Below, in pieces: positions 38,104 through 46,164 of a DNA stretch of 64,000 nucleotides. A program made the position numbers and the translations under genes. Under the pieces are notes generated by a model. The model was not told the DNA's origin, did no database searches, and was given only the letters and a program-made list of their open reading frames with translations. The first letter of the stretch is position 1. Every line of letters begins with the position of its first letter. Source of the DNA: Mycobacteroides abscessus ATCC 19977. GTDB lineage: Bacteria; Actinomycetota; Actinomycetes; Mycobacteriales; Mycobacteriaceae. The stretch spans positions 186,001 through 250,000 of the forward strand of contig NC_010397.1 of NCBI RefSeq assembly GCF_000069185.1, in the 5' to 3' direction.

Positions 38104-38222
38104 CGGGGTGTCTCACGGGAATAGCTGCCGCCTTATTGAGGGTGGAAGCCGACTCCAACCCAAGAAGGTGTCCTCGTCGGTTGGTGCTTGCGTACGCAAG
38201 CACCAAGATCGGGAAGGAAACC

Positions 38223-38687
38223 ATGCAACTGTTCTCACAGATGATTGCTAGGCCGGAGCGTCTAGTGTGTGCGATAGCTGTCACCGTTGGCCTGGTCTTC
38301 GCGAGTATCGGTGGTGCAACTGCGCTGTATGAATCTAAATTCCAACAGCGCAGTGCGATTGTGAATGGACGCGTCGTCGACCAGCAGCCACGTCGCAGTT
38401 GTAACTCCAGTGATGACTGCCACACATCGATGTATCCCGTCGTGCAGTTCGACGTCGACGGGCAGCGCATCACGTTTGCGTCCGATACCACGGGGTTGCT
38501 GTCACCGAGAACTGGAGAGACAGTCCCTGTTCGATACGACCCTGCGAATCCGTACGATGCTGAGATCAGTTCGTTTGAGTCGGAGTGGGGACTCTCCCTG
38601 ATCTTCGGCCTTATAGGCCTGGCGCTTGTTGGCGTTGGAGTCGTAGTTCTCGTCCAGGCCCGTCAGACGTCAACATACAACGAGTAA
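38223..38687 (+). CDS. DUF3592-type membrane protein
   Basis: A 154-residue protein with one hydrophobic segment near residues 15-36, an extracytoplasmic domain with paired Cys (SCNSSDDCHTS) and PVVQFDVDGQRITF, VRYDPANPYDAEI, then a second hydrophobic segment near 125-145. This is the standard DUF3592 layout. ATG 38223 follows GGGAAGGAAACC. Function is unknown; related genes often lie near toxin clusters in actinobacteria. Confidence 0.75.
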   Translation: MQLFSQMIARPERLVCAIAVTVGLVFASIGGATALYESKFQQRSAIVNGRVVDQQPRRSCNSSDDCHTSMYPVVQFDVDGQRITFASDTTGLLSPRTGETVPVRYDPANPYDAEISSFESEWGLSLIFGLIGLALVGVGVVVLVQARQTSTYNE

Positions 38688-38803
38688 ATCCCATCATCTA
38701 GGGGTGGGTGGGTACTCCAAATCCGGGCTCCGTGGATGGGCCTTCAAACTCGGTTCAATGCCCTCGAAGCTACCGAACGCGTCCGATCCGGCGGTTGCTT
38801 GGG

Positions 38804-39715
38804 CTACCGCTTAGCGGCCGTCACCATATTGGTGTAGCGCAAGGTATCCCAGCCCACGCTGCTGTACGCCGGGAGCTCGAATCCAGATGTGTTCATGTAG
38901 TCGAGCAGCGCGATCCGCTCAGCAGCCCACCCTCGGCCCCGGAGCCAGGTCGCTGCCTCGCTCCGAGATTCGTTGTAGATCAATGCGAGAAAGTCCGCCA
39001 GCGGAGAGCCGCCGGGTTCTGCGGAATCCGCGGCCGCTGCCCGGCGCATCTCAAATTCGATGTCGGGGTACGTGTCACGCTGTTCCACGGCGATATGACT
39101 GCCCGGCGCGGCGAGGCTGTCGATGGTTTCCAGCAGTAGATCCTGAGCAGAGGATTTGAGGAAGAACAGCAGACCCTCAACCAGCCATGCCGAGGGCCTC
39201 GACGGATCGAACCCGCTTTCTTGCAAGATGGTTGACCAATCCTGTCGTAGGTCAACCGAAATGGGATGACGTACGGCGCTGGGAGCCGCTCCGTGGGCAT
39301 CCAGCGTCTCCTGCTTGAACTGTTGAACCAGCGGCTGATCCAACTCGTAGACCTCTGTTTCGGCCGGCCACTGCAAGCGATACGCGCGGCAGTCCAGGCC
39401 CGAGGCCAACAACACGACCTGACGCACTCCCGTATCACTGGTGGTCGTGAAGAAGTTGTCGAAGAACGCCGTGCGTGCGGCCTGAAAATTTGCGAAGCTG
39501 CGCCCGAAGTCTTCACTGGAGAGCGCGTGATCCGACTGCTTGCCCTGTACCAGGTCGCTCCACTGGCCTCCTGCCGCGCGGCAGAACAACTCGGCATAAG
39601 GGTCGATCGGCGCTCCGTTGGCGGGATGCCGTGCGAGCGCGCGGCCGGCGGCCACGGCCAGTGCTGTCGAGCCCACGCTCGTTTGGATATCCCAGGTGTC
39701 CGTATCGGTTCGCAT
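38804..39715 (-). CDS. SAM-dependent methyltransferase, TIGR00027/leucine carboxyl methyltransferase type
   Basis: A 303-residue class I methyltransferase of the large mycobacterial family. The N-terminus (DTWDIQTSVGSTALAVAAGRA) and DPYAELFCRAAGG are diagnostic. The SAM-binding motif is VVLLASGLDCRAYRLQWP near residue 100, and YELDQP follows. The substrate is unknown for most members. A TAGCAT -10-like hexamer six bases before ATG 39715 suggests a leaderless mRNA. Confidence 0.92.
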   Translation of the reverse strand: MRTDTDTWDIQTSVGSTALAVAAGRALARHPANGAPIDPYAELFCRAAGGQWSDLVQGKQSDHALSSEDFGRSFANFQAARTAFFDNFFTTTSDTGVRQVVLLASGLDCRAYRLQWPAETEVYELDQPLVQQFKQETLDAHGAAPSAVRHPISVDLRQDWSTILQESGFDPSRPSAWLVEGLLFFLKSSAQDLLLETIDSLAAPGSHIAVEQRDTYPDIEFEMRRAAAADSAEPGGSPLADFLALIYNESRSEAATWLRGRGWAAERIALLDYMNTSGFELPAYSSVGWDTLRYTNMVTAAKR

Positions 39716-39937
39716 ACTTCGATGCTACGTACGCAAGGGCGCCTCACCGCTGTGAGTCTGCTGTGAAAAAGTTTGCTAAAATAGCGGGCCGAGCTAGCTC
39801 CCTCGCTGGAGCGGAGCCCTGTTAGCTTGGTATTGGGCTGCTGTGATTGTCGATATCGCTAAGCGCGCATGTCATGAATGTGCGCGGCGGGCGGCGCGTA
39901 CGGTGCTTTTTCCTTTGCTGGCTGGCCCACCAATGTT

Positions 39938-40465
39938 CTACGGCCGCCCCTGGGTAATCAGTGTGGTGTGTACCGGTGTCGTCCCGGTGGTCAGATCTAG
40001 TACGGGGCAGTGGGCATCGACGGCTTCCTGTAGTTCCCGGTACCGCGCATCGGTGTCGGGACCGGCGACCGTCACCGTCACCCTGATCTGCTGAAAGCCG
40101 GGCCGGACGCTGTCGTCCAGGCCGAAGAAGCCACGCACATCGAGATCGCCCTCCGCGCTGGCGCTGAGTGAATCAACCTGAATGCCAAGCCTTTCGGCCC
40201 AGAAACGGTAGGTGACCACTTGGCAGGACAGCAATGAGGCGAGGTAATACTCGACGGGGTTGGGTGCCGTGTTCTGCCCACCGAGGCTTGGCGGTTCATC
40301 AACGTGTACGCGGTACTTGCCCAGGCTGATCTCGCTGCCGACAGCGCCCTCCGGCTGGGCCGATGCCGTGAACACCACGTGCGCCGCGGCGGGTTTGTCG
40401 GCCACGGCCTCGCGGGTGGCATCGGTGATGGCATTGAGGGAGGTTGTCGACGCAGTCACGTGCAT
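39938..40465 (-). CDS. OsmC-like peroxidase-family protein
   Basis: A 175-residue OsmC/YhfA-family protein. The two active cysteines are in LLSCQVV and AHCPVLD. Such proteins reduce organic hydroperoxides. Three in-frame starts exist (40528, 40480, 40465); I prefer ATG 40465 by family length. It diverges from the HTH regulator operon, with a short dyad in the gap at 40555-40570, suggesting shared redox control. Confidence 0.88.
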   Translation of the reverse strand: MHVTASTTSLNAITDATREAVADKPAAAHVVFTASAQPEGAVGSEISLGKYRVHVDEPPSLGGQNTAPNPVEYYLASLLSCQVVTYRFWAERLGIQVDSLSASAEGDLDVRGFFGLDDSVRPGFQQIRVTVTVAGPDTDARYRELQEAVDAHCPVLDLTTGTTPVHTTLITQGRP

Positions 40466-40571
40466 CAACGCTAGTTGCATCGATGCCGGAGGTGCACAGT
40501 TGCAGCCGTGATGAATACAACTCCGCAACGTGGACCTATTTAAAAGGACAGTTTTCCTCTAAATTGGAGGT

Positions 40572-40670
40572 ATGGCCGATAAAGGAACGCTCCCCCTGGC
40601 CGGGCGCAGACATGAGGATCTTCCCGGGCACTGGCTGCTCGCGCGGCTGGGCAAGCGCGTGCTCGAATGA
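40572..40670 (+). pseudogene. Short ORF resembling the N-terminus of a methyltransferase
   Basis: A 32-residue ORF follows GGAGG (one base before ATG) and its stop overlaps the start of the HTH regulator (ATGA). The segment LPGHWLLARLGKRVLE resembles the start of a family of actinobacterial SAM-dependent methyltransferases, in which a Gly-rich stretch normally follows the KRVL motif. Here the frame stops there. It may be a truncated relic retained as a coupling leader for the regulator. The family match is from memory. Confidence 0.45.
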
Positions 40671-41335
40671 CCGGCAGTCGTGGGGCAGGTCAACAGCGGG
40701 CGCGCGTCCTGAAGGTGCTGCAAGAGGCAGCGGCGCCAGTGGGCGCACGGGAAGTGGCCGACAGCTTGGGGTTGCACATCACCACGGTGCGGTTTCACCT
40801 CAAGACCCTCGAAGAGCAGGGACATATTGTCCGGCGTGGTGGCACCGGCGAGCAGAGGGCGGGAAGGCCCAGTCTGTCCTACGCGGTCGCGCCCCGCCTC
40901 GACTATGCCGATGTGGTGGCGTTGTTCGCGGTACATCTCGGTGGCACAGCCGCCGAGCGTGAATCGCGCGCCGCGTTGGTCGGGGCCGACCTAGCGCACC
41001 GGGTGAATGTGGCGAGGCGCCGGACGCCGCTGCAGGTCACCGACTTGGTGGTGGAAACCCTTGGAGAGCTCGGATTTACCGTGCGCTCGACGTTGATGTC
41101 CTTTGGACGGGTCACCGTGCAGATCTGCTCATGCCCACTGGCGGAAATCGCAACGACCGCCCCAGAAGTGGTCCGCGGTATCCAGCGGGGCCTGATCCAA
41201 GAGGTGCTCGACGTCAACGCCGACGCGATCGGCGGACAGTTTCAGGTCACCGTGTCCCCCGATGCCGGTCACGGTGATTGCACGGTCAACCTGGCGTTGG
41301 TGCCACTGGGAAAAGAGAGTTGGCCGTGGACGTGA
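40667..41335 (+). CDS. HTH regulator with C-terminal cysteines (SufR/ArsR-like)
   Basis: A 222-residue regulator. The N-terminal winged helix is REVADSLGLHITTVRFHLKTL. The C-terminal half has ICSCPL near residue 146 and GDCTVNLALVPLG near the end, the arrangement of Fe-S-binding or thiol-sensing members of the SufR-like group. Only three of the usual four cysteines are visible. It starts by overlapping the small upstream ORF, diverges from osmC and is followed by a cupin gene that overlaps its end. Confidence 0.82.
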   Translation: MTGSRGAGQQRARVLKVLQEAAAPVGAREVADSLGLHITTVRFHLKTLEEQGHIVRRGGTGEQRAGRPSLSYAVAPRLDYADVVALFAVHLGGTAAERESRAALVGADLAHRVNVARRRTPLQVTDLVVETLGELGFTVRSTLMSFGRVTVQICSCPLAEIATTAPEVVRGIQRGLIQEVLDVNADAIGGQFQVTVSPDAGHGDCTVNLALVPLGKESWPWT

Positions 41336-41661
41336 TCTCGATGACGGCCCTGGCAAATGCACAGGCCGCAACGGCACGCAACGCGCCCAGTGGCCGGGCC
41401 GCACACACCGTGCACGGCGGCAGCGGTCATGCGCTCCGGCAGGTGATCATGGCGCTTGCCGCCAGGCACAAGCTGGCCGAACATGAAAATCCCGGCGAGG
41501 CCACACTATTGGTGCTCAGCGGACTGGTCGAGCTGGCGACGTCAACCGCTAGGGCCACCCTCGCGGCGGGAGAGTATGTGGTCTTTCCGCAAGAGCGCCA
41601 CGAACTTACAGCGATCGAGGATTCCGTGGTACTGCTGACGGTGGTGAGCCGGGCGGGGTGA
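41326..41661 (+). CDS. Small cupin-domain protein
   Basis: A 111-residue single-domain cupin with HTVHGGSGHALRQVIMAL, LAEHENPGEATLLVLSG and GEYVVFPQERHELTAIED. Conserved metal-ligand His positions are partly kept. It overlaps the regulator's end by ten bases if GTG 41326 is used; ATG 41341 is the alternative. A terminator-like hairpin lies over the stop codon. Function is unknown. Confidence 0.75.
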   Translation: MDVISMTALANAQAATARNAPSGRAAHTVHGGSGHALRQVIMALAARHKLAEHENPGEATLLVLSGLVELATSTARATLAAGEYVVFPQERHELTAIEDSVVLLTVVSRAG

Positions 41662-41672
41662 ACCGCCCGGCT
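41647..41672. terminator. Terminator hairpin between cupin and cysteine desulfurase
   Basis: A perfect 10-bp stem AGCCGGGCGG (41647-41656) with CCGCCCGGCT (41663-41672) and loop GGTGAA that contains the cupin stop. It lies between convergent genes and can serve both strands. There is no T-run. Confidence 0.7.
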
Positions 41673-41682
41673 GCCTGCCCCA

Positions 41683-43566
41683 CTACGCCTTCGGGCCACC
41701 GCTTTCCGCCAGGCGCCGTACCGCGTCGATGAACACGTCGATCTCGTCGAAGGTGTTGTAGAACGCGAACGACGGCCGCACCGTCTGCTCCAGGCCCAGC
41801 CGACGCAGGATCGGCTGCGCGCAGTGGTGTCCGGCGCGCACCGCGATGCCATCGGCGTTCAGGGCCTTCCCGACTTCCACCGGATCATGCCCGTCGAGCA
41901 CGAACGACAGCACGGATGCCTTGTGATCTGCCGTGCCCACCAGCGTCACGCCCGGGATTGCGGCCAACCGCGGTGTCGCGTATTCCAGTAGCGCGTGCTC
42001 GTATTCGGCGATCCTGTCGATGCCGATCCGCTCCACGTACCGCAGTGCTTCACCCAGTCCGACAGCATCGGCGATGTTGCCGGTGCCCGCCTCGAACTTG
42101 TTCGGCGGGCCCTGGAACACCGCACGCTGTAGGGTGACGTCCGCGATCATGTTGCCGCCGCCTTGCCACGGTGGCGTCTCGGCGAGTGCGTCTTCGCTGC
42201 CATAGAGCACGCCGATTCCGGTGGGGCCGTAGATCTTATGGCCCGAGAAGACGAAGAAGTCGGCGCCGAGCTCCTGCAGGTTGACCGCCAGATGCGGCAC
42301 CGACTGTGCGCCGTCGATGAGCACACGTGCGCCATATCGGTGTGCGATCTCGACGATCTGCTTGGCAGGGGTCACCGTTCCCAACGCGTTGGAAACCTGA
42401 GTGGCCGCAACTAGTTTGGTGCGTGGTCCAACCAGATCCTCCAGCTCGGAGAGCAGCAGGTTGCCGGCATCGTCCACCGGGGCCACCTTGATCACGGCGC
42501 CGGTCTTTTGCGCAATCAGTTGCCACGGAACGATATTGGCGTGGTGTTCCAGGTGGGTAATGACGATCTCGTCGCCGTGCCCCAGGTTCTTGCCGCCCCA
42601 GGCATAGGCCACCAGATTGATGGCCTCGGTGGCGCCGCGCACGAAGATGATGTTCTCGTCCGCTTCGGCACCCAGGAACTTGCGGGCCGCTCCGCGTGCG
42701 TCCTCGTACGCGTCGGTGGCGCGTGCCGCCAACTCATGTGCGGCGCGGTGGATGTTCGAGTTCTCATGCTGGTAGAAGTGCACCAGCCGGTCGATCACGG
42801 ACTGGGGCTTCTGCGTGGTGGCGGCGTTGTCGAACCAGATCAGAGGCTTGCCATTGACGGTCTCGGACAGGATGGGGAAGTCCGCCCGGATGGCGGTGAC
42901 GTCGAAGGCACGTGCGTCCTCGTGGGTGGGTGCCGCGGCCGGAGCACCACCCAGGAAGTAGTAGTTCGCCTCGTCACCAGCCCGGTCACCACCGCTGGGC
43001 GCGGCTGGGGGAGCCCATCCCAGATCCGGTACCGACAACCCCTCCGAATACGGAGCGGTCCGCGGCGATGCTGTGACCGGGGCCGTGGCCGGGCTCGCCA
43101 ACACGCCCGGGATTGTTGGCACCAGTCCGGAGGGGACGGCGAAATCTGCGAGACCCGTTGTCGGATAGCCCGTTGCGGCGGTGTGTGCCGCAGATGTCCC
43201 CGAGCTCAGATCGCCGCCACCACCGCGCGGAGCTACCGGCACGGCACCGGGAATGCCATCGGGTGTGGCCGAGCTGAAGGCTGCTACCGGCGGGGCCACC
43301 GTAGCCGTCGACAGCGCATCGGCCAGCGGAGCAGGGACATATGGGCTGGCCCACGAACCCGTGGTGGCTGCCGCGGAGGAACCCGCCGTCGCGTCCGGCA
43401 CGGTGCCCCGGGGCGCGACGGGAACCGCCGGTCCCGGGGTGTCGATACCAGGCGCTCCGGAAGGTGTTGCCTCCCAGAACAGCTGAGTGGCCAGTGCGGC
43501 CAGCTCGGCCGACGACGGGAATCCCGGCGGGCTGTCCGCTACTGGAATCTCATCACTTGTAGGCAT
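41683..43566 (-). CDS. Cysteine desulfurase cargo of family 2A encapsulin (SufS-type)
   Basis: This 627-residue protein has a normal SufS-type cysteine desulfurase in its C-terminal 410 residues: PLP lysine Lys444 in FSGHKIYGP and catalytic Cys582 in RAGHHCAQPI. It releases sulfur from cysteine. The N-terminal 210 residues are a low-complexity Ala/Pro/Gly/Thr extension with a twice-repeated AVPVAPRG motif. Such disordered extensions are known to target the enzyme into family 2A encapsulin shells. The start (ATG 43566) overlaps the shell gene by 14 bases, so the two are translationally coupled. It ends by convergence with the cupin gene. Confidence 0.92.
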   Translation of the reverse strand: MPTSDEIPVADSPPGFPSSAELAALATQLFWEATPSGAPGIDTPGPAVPVAPRGTVPDATAGSSAAATTGSWASPYVPAPLADALSTATVAPPVAAFSSATPDGIPGAVPVAPRGGGGDLSSGTSAAHTAATGYPTTGLADFAVPSGLVPTIPGVLASPATAPVTASPRTAPYSEGLSVPDLGWAPPAAPSGGDRAGDEANYYFLGGAPAAAPTHEDARAFDVTAIRADFPILSETVNGKPLIWFDNAATTQKPQSVIDRLVHFYQHENSNIHRAAHELAARATDAYEDARGAARKFLGAEADENIIFVRGATEAINLVAYAWGGKNLGHGDEIVITHLEHHANIVPWQLIAQKTGAVIKVAPVDDAGNLLLSELEDLVGPRTKLVAATQVSNALGTVTPAKQIVEIAHRYGARVLIDGAQSVPHLAVNLQELGADFFVFSGHKIYGPTGIGVLYGSEDALAETPPWQGGGNMIADVTLQRAVFQGPPNKFEAGTGNIADAVGLGEALRYVERIGIDRIAEYEHALLEYATPRLAAIPGVTLVGTADHKASVLSFVLDGHDPVEVGKALNADGIAVRAGHHCAQPILRRLGLEQTVRPSFAFYNTFDEIDVFIDAVRRLAESGGPKA

Positions 43567-44476
43567 GGAACTTGTCCACCTGCACGTCGTCGAGAACGGC
43601 CAGTGCGTCATCGGTCAGCACAGCCAGCGACGAATACAGGGTGACGAGGTACGAGGCGATGGCCGATCGGTTGATACCGGTGAAACGGACCGACAGACCC
43701 GGCGCCTGCTCGCCGACCAGACCGGGCTGGAACAGGCCGACGACGCCCTGACGCTCCTCGCCCGTGCGCACCAGCAGGAACTTGGTCTTGGCGTCCTTCA
43801 CGGGAACCTTGTCCGAGGGGATGATCGGGATGCCGCGCCAGGTGATGAACTGGGCGCCGAACAGGCTCACCACCACCGGGGGCACGCCGCGGCGGGTGGC
43901 CTCACGGCCGAACGCGGCCACACCCAGCGGGTGGGTCAGGAAGAAACCGGGTGTCTTCCAGACCTTGGTGATCAGGGCATCCAGGTCGTCCGGGGTGGGA
44001 GGGCCACCGAGCGTCTTGATGGTCTGCTCCGGGGTCGCCTGGGCCAGCAGGCCGTATTCGGCGTTGTTGATGAGTTCGTTTTCCTGACGTTCCTTGATGG
44101 ACTCGATGGTCAGGCGCAGCTGTTGGGCGATCTGGTCGTGCGGGCTGGAGTACAGGTCAGAGACCCGGGTGTTGATATCCAGCAGGGTCGAGATGGTCCG
44201 CAGCGTGTATTCGCGCGGGTTGGTCTCGTAGTCGACGTAGGTCTGCGGCAGCGGGGCCTCGCCCTCACCCTGCTCCTCGCTGTGGATCGCGACCTTGTCG
44301 GGGTTGATCACACGGTTGACGCGGTAGATGCCCGCTTCGACGGGAACCCAGTTCAGCAAATGCAGCAGCCACCGCGGGGTGATCGTCGACAGCTGGGGAA
44401 CTGTCTTGGTGGCATTGGCTAGCTGCCGTGCAGCGAGATCGCCGAGGGCCTGAGATTCGTTCTGGGCAGCGGGCAC
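43553..44476 (-). CDS. Family 2A encapsulin shell protein (SrpI/MMP-I type)
   Basis: A 307-residue shell protein of the HK97-fold encapsulin family 2A, related to cyanobacterial SrpI and the major membrane protein I of M. leprae. Recognisable segments are TPRWLLHLLNWVPVEAGIYR, PREYTLRTISTLLDINTRV, GVPPVVVSLFGAQFITWRG and the C-terminal GINRSAIASYLVTLYSSLA. It assembles into a protein nanocompartment around the desulfurase and may aid sulfur storage or protect the enzyme. GTG 44476 has AGGAGG nine bases upstream. It diverges from the polycysteine leader ORF. Confidence 0.93.
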   Translation of the reverse strand: MPAAQNESQALGDLAARQLANATKTVPQLSTITPRWLLHLLNWVPVEAGIYRVNRVINPDKVAIHSEEQGEGEAPLPQTYVDYETNPREYTLRTISTLLDINTRVSDLYSSPHDQIAQQLRLTIESIKERQENELINNAEYGLLAQATPEQTIKTLGGPPTPDDLDALITKVWKTPGFFLTHPLGVAAFGREATRRGVPPVVVSLFGAQFITWRGIPIIPSDKVPVKDAKTKFLLVRTGEERQGVVGLFQPGLVGEQAPGLSVRFTGINRSAIASYLVTLYSSLAVLTDDALAVLDDVQVDKFHAYK

Positions 44477-44520
44477 AGCAGTTTCCTCCTCAGCGACGGG
44501 TTCAAGAACTGATGGCTGAA

Positions 44521-44526
44521 ATCCTA
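44521..44526 (-). promoter_or_regulatory. Possible -10 of the encapsulin operon
   Basis: TAGGAT on the minus strand (44526 down to 44521) would start transcription about 40 bases before the shell start codon. No good -35 is visible. A weak prediction. Confidence 0.25.
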
Positions 44527-44593
44527 ATGGCGATCACCGCATCGCATCAGGTAACTAACACCCATGCGCCAAACTCGCCCGGCCCGTTTTCAC

Positions 44594-44652
44594 CGACACG
44601 CCGCCTCATGGCGGGTGCGTACCGCACGTGTCCGCCGAAAGGCGGCGTGTCG
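44594..44652. promoter_or_regulatory. Inverted repeat between encapsulin and leader ORF
   Basis: CGACACGCCGCC (44594-44605) pairs with GGCGGCGTGTCG (44641-44652), perfect over 12 bp with a 35-nt loop. Inside it GTGCG and CGCAC around TAC form a small second hairpin. It sits between two divergent promoters, so it may be a regulator site or an insulating structure rather than a normal terminator. Confidence 0.45.
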
Positions 44653-44683
44653 AAGGAGACATGGCCGAGTGCTCGGACGTACG

Positions 44684-44697
44684 TAGACTGAATGGCA
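44684..44697 (+). promoter_or_regulatory. -10 box for leaderless transcription of the polycysteine ORF
   Basis: TAGACT (44684-44689) lies seven bases before the A of ATG 44697, the spacing seen for mycobacterial leaderless mRNAs that begin with the start codon. Confidence 0.5.
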
Positions 44698-44798
44698 TGC
44701 AGCACGTCGCACCGTCGCACCGACTCCGGGCGATCCACGCGCTGCGCGCCGACACCACCGGGGCGCGCAGCGCTTCCGTGTGTTGCTGTTGTTGTTGA
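44697..44798 (+). CDS. Polycysteine leader peptide (candidate cysteine-responsive attenuator)
   Basis: A 33-codon ORF, apparently leaderless, ends in Ser-Val followed by five consecutive Cys and then TGA. The Cys codons are TGT TGC TGT TGT TGT; TGT is disfavoured in this GC-rich genome, so the run looks selected. Leaderless ORFs ending in cysteine tracts have been described in mycobacteria as sensors of cysteine supply: ribosomes stalled at the Cys run change folding of the mRNA and release the downstream ribosome site. The downstream gene starts 94 bases later at 44893. The neighbouring divergent operon encodes an encapsulated cysteine desulfurase, which fits cysteine regulation of this locus. 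Confidence 0.8.
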   Translation: MQHVAPSHRLRAIHALRADTTGARSASVCCCCC

Positions 44799-44892
44799 TT
44801 CCCTAACCCCGCCCCTAGCATCCCGGCTCACCGTTTTTCGACGGTATCGAGTTATTGGGCTGCATTCCGCCGGCACAAGGATCAACCAAACC
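44799..44892 (+). promoter_or_regulatory. Attenuator region after the polycysteine ORF
   Basis: This 94-base leader holds a pyrimidine-rich stretch (CCCTAACCCCGCCCCT, from 44801), a small hairpin ACCGT/ACGGT (44830-44834 with 44841-44845) and an AAGGA ribosome-site-like word 11 bases before the ATG at 44893. Alternative pairing between pyrimidine and purine-rich parts could hide the ribosome site; I could not fold it. Confidence 0.4.
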
Positions 44893-46164
44893 ATGACCAC
44901 TCATTCTTTGCTATCGCTCGTCGAATGGCCGTCGGCCCGCATCACGGGCAGCCGTCGCCGCTCGAACGCCGAGGTGTTGCCGCGCCGTTTGACGAGGTAC
45001 CGCGGCGGCACCTATTCGTCCACTGTGGACGAGGTTGTGTTCACCGACGGAACTTCTGCTCGCACAGATTTAATTCGCCTGAACCCGACGATCACCGCGT
45101 ACTCGCTCGATATCGCCGGGATCGCCCCCAACCTGCCGTCCGGCTACGCGGTGGCGGATTGGCTGTCGGTGGCCAACCTGCGGGCACGCACCCGCGAATC
45201 GCAGGTGGCCTGGATCTTGGCCAACTCCTTTCCGGCGCTCTCCACGGCGCGGCTGAGCCGCCGGCTGCGCGCGGCCGGATATCTGGGTGAGGCCAACATC
45301 AAGGACCACGAGGCGATCGCCGGAACCCAGGCGGCCATCTGGTTCCTCACCAACGGGGTGGAGCTGGATACCGCAGCACGCAATGTGCCGACGGCAACGC
45401 GAAAGTCGCCGTCGTTCATCGAGTTTGAATTCCCGGAGCGGCCACAGTTGGGCGGCTTGACGATCCGCACCGGCGTGGGGCAGCAGCCAGCGGATGTCCG
45501 GCTGCACGCGTCCGTGAACGGTGCCGTGTGGCGTGAGGTCTCCTCCTCGGAGCTGAGCTTGTCGGCTGGTGCCGCACAGTACGCCAAGGTATTGGGTGTG
45601 GGTGCGACGGTCGCCGAAACCCAGTACGGCGCACCGGATCGCGGCTACCGGTTCTATCGCCTTTACGTGCAGGGTGGCACTGCCGACGTTGAGACCGTCG
45701 AGTTCTGGTTGCATGACGCGCGCAACCACCGCAACGCCGACCGTGTCGTTCAGCTGTACCGGTACCTGCTGGAGCAGTCGCTACTCGCCGCCGGTCAGGC
45801 GGAACACGCGCCCACCATCGATGACTCGCAGGCGGTGATGGCCGCGGGCCTGATGGGGCCGTTCGTGGTGGACTCGCAGCGTCCCGTGGTGCTTTCGCTC
45901 TCCGAGGGCGCCAAGGCGATGGACATTTCCGGGGCTGAGCTCTCCGGTCCGGTGGATCCGGGCACCCGCTTCTATGTACGCCCCGCGGAGTGCGTTGCGA
46001 CGGTGACGGTCTCGGTGGTCGATCTGGCCGCGACGGCTCGGGTGCTCACCGGGGTGGCTGACGGGCCGTTGACCCCCTTGGCGCTGGTACATCCCGGTGC
46101 ACATGACGTCGTGGAATTGACGGTCGAATGGGCCCCGGCCGCGGAACTGTCGCGGGTGAGCTAG
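44893..46164 (+). CDS. Thioester-domain-like protein lacking the thioester cysteine
   Basis: A 423-residue protein. Residues 40-160 resemble a thioester (TED/TQXA) domain: the motif AGTQAAIWFLTNG carries Gln146. At the position of the partner Cys (usually aYCID) it has AYSLD, Ser71, so the internal thioester cannot form. No signal peptide is apparent. Residues 180-330 look beta-rich (galactose-binding-like) and a beta-sandwich follows to the C-terminus. Only one Cys is in the whole protein. The gene follows the polycysteine leader, and its stop codon shares CTAG with that of the convergent hisC2. Confidence 0.7.
   Translation: MTTHSLLSLVEWPSARITGSRRRSNAEVLPRRLTRYRGGTYSSTVDEVVFTDGTSARTDLIRLNPTITAYSLDIAGIAPNLPSGYAVADWLSVANLRARTRESQVAWILANSFPALSTARLSRRLRAAGYLGEANIKDHEAIAGTQAAIWFLTNGVELDTAARNVPTATRKSPSFIEFEFPERPQLGGLTIRTGVGQQPADVRLHASVNGAVWREVSSSELSLSAGAAQYAKVLGVGATVAETQYGAPDRGYRFYRLYVQGGTADVETVEFWLHDARNHRNADRVVQLYRYLLEQSLLAAGQAEHAPTIDDSQAVMAAGLMGPFVVDSQRPVVLSLSEGAKAMDISGAELSGPVDPGTRFYVRPAECVATVTVSVVDLAATARVLTGVADGPLTPLALVHPGAHDVVELTVEWAPAAELSRVS

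Noticed and set aside
33060..38700. Integrative island inserted at tRNA-Ser(TGA)
   Set aside because: No integrase and no duplicated tRNA end are visible around the toxin cluster, so only acquired composition can be claimed.
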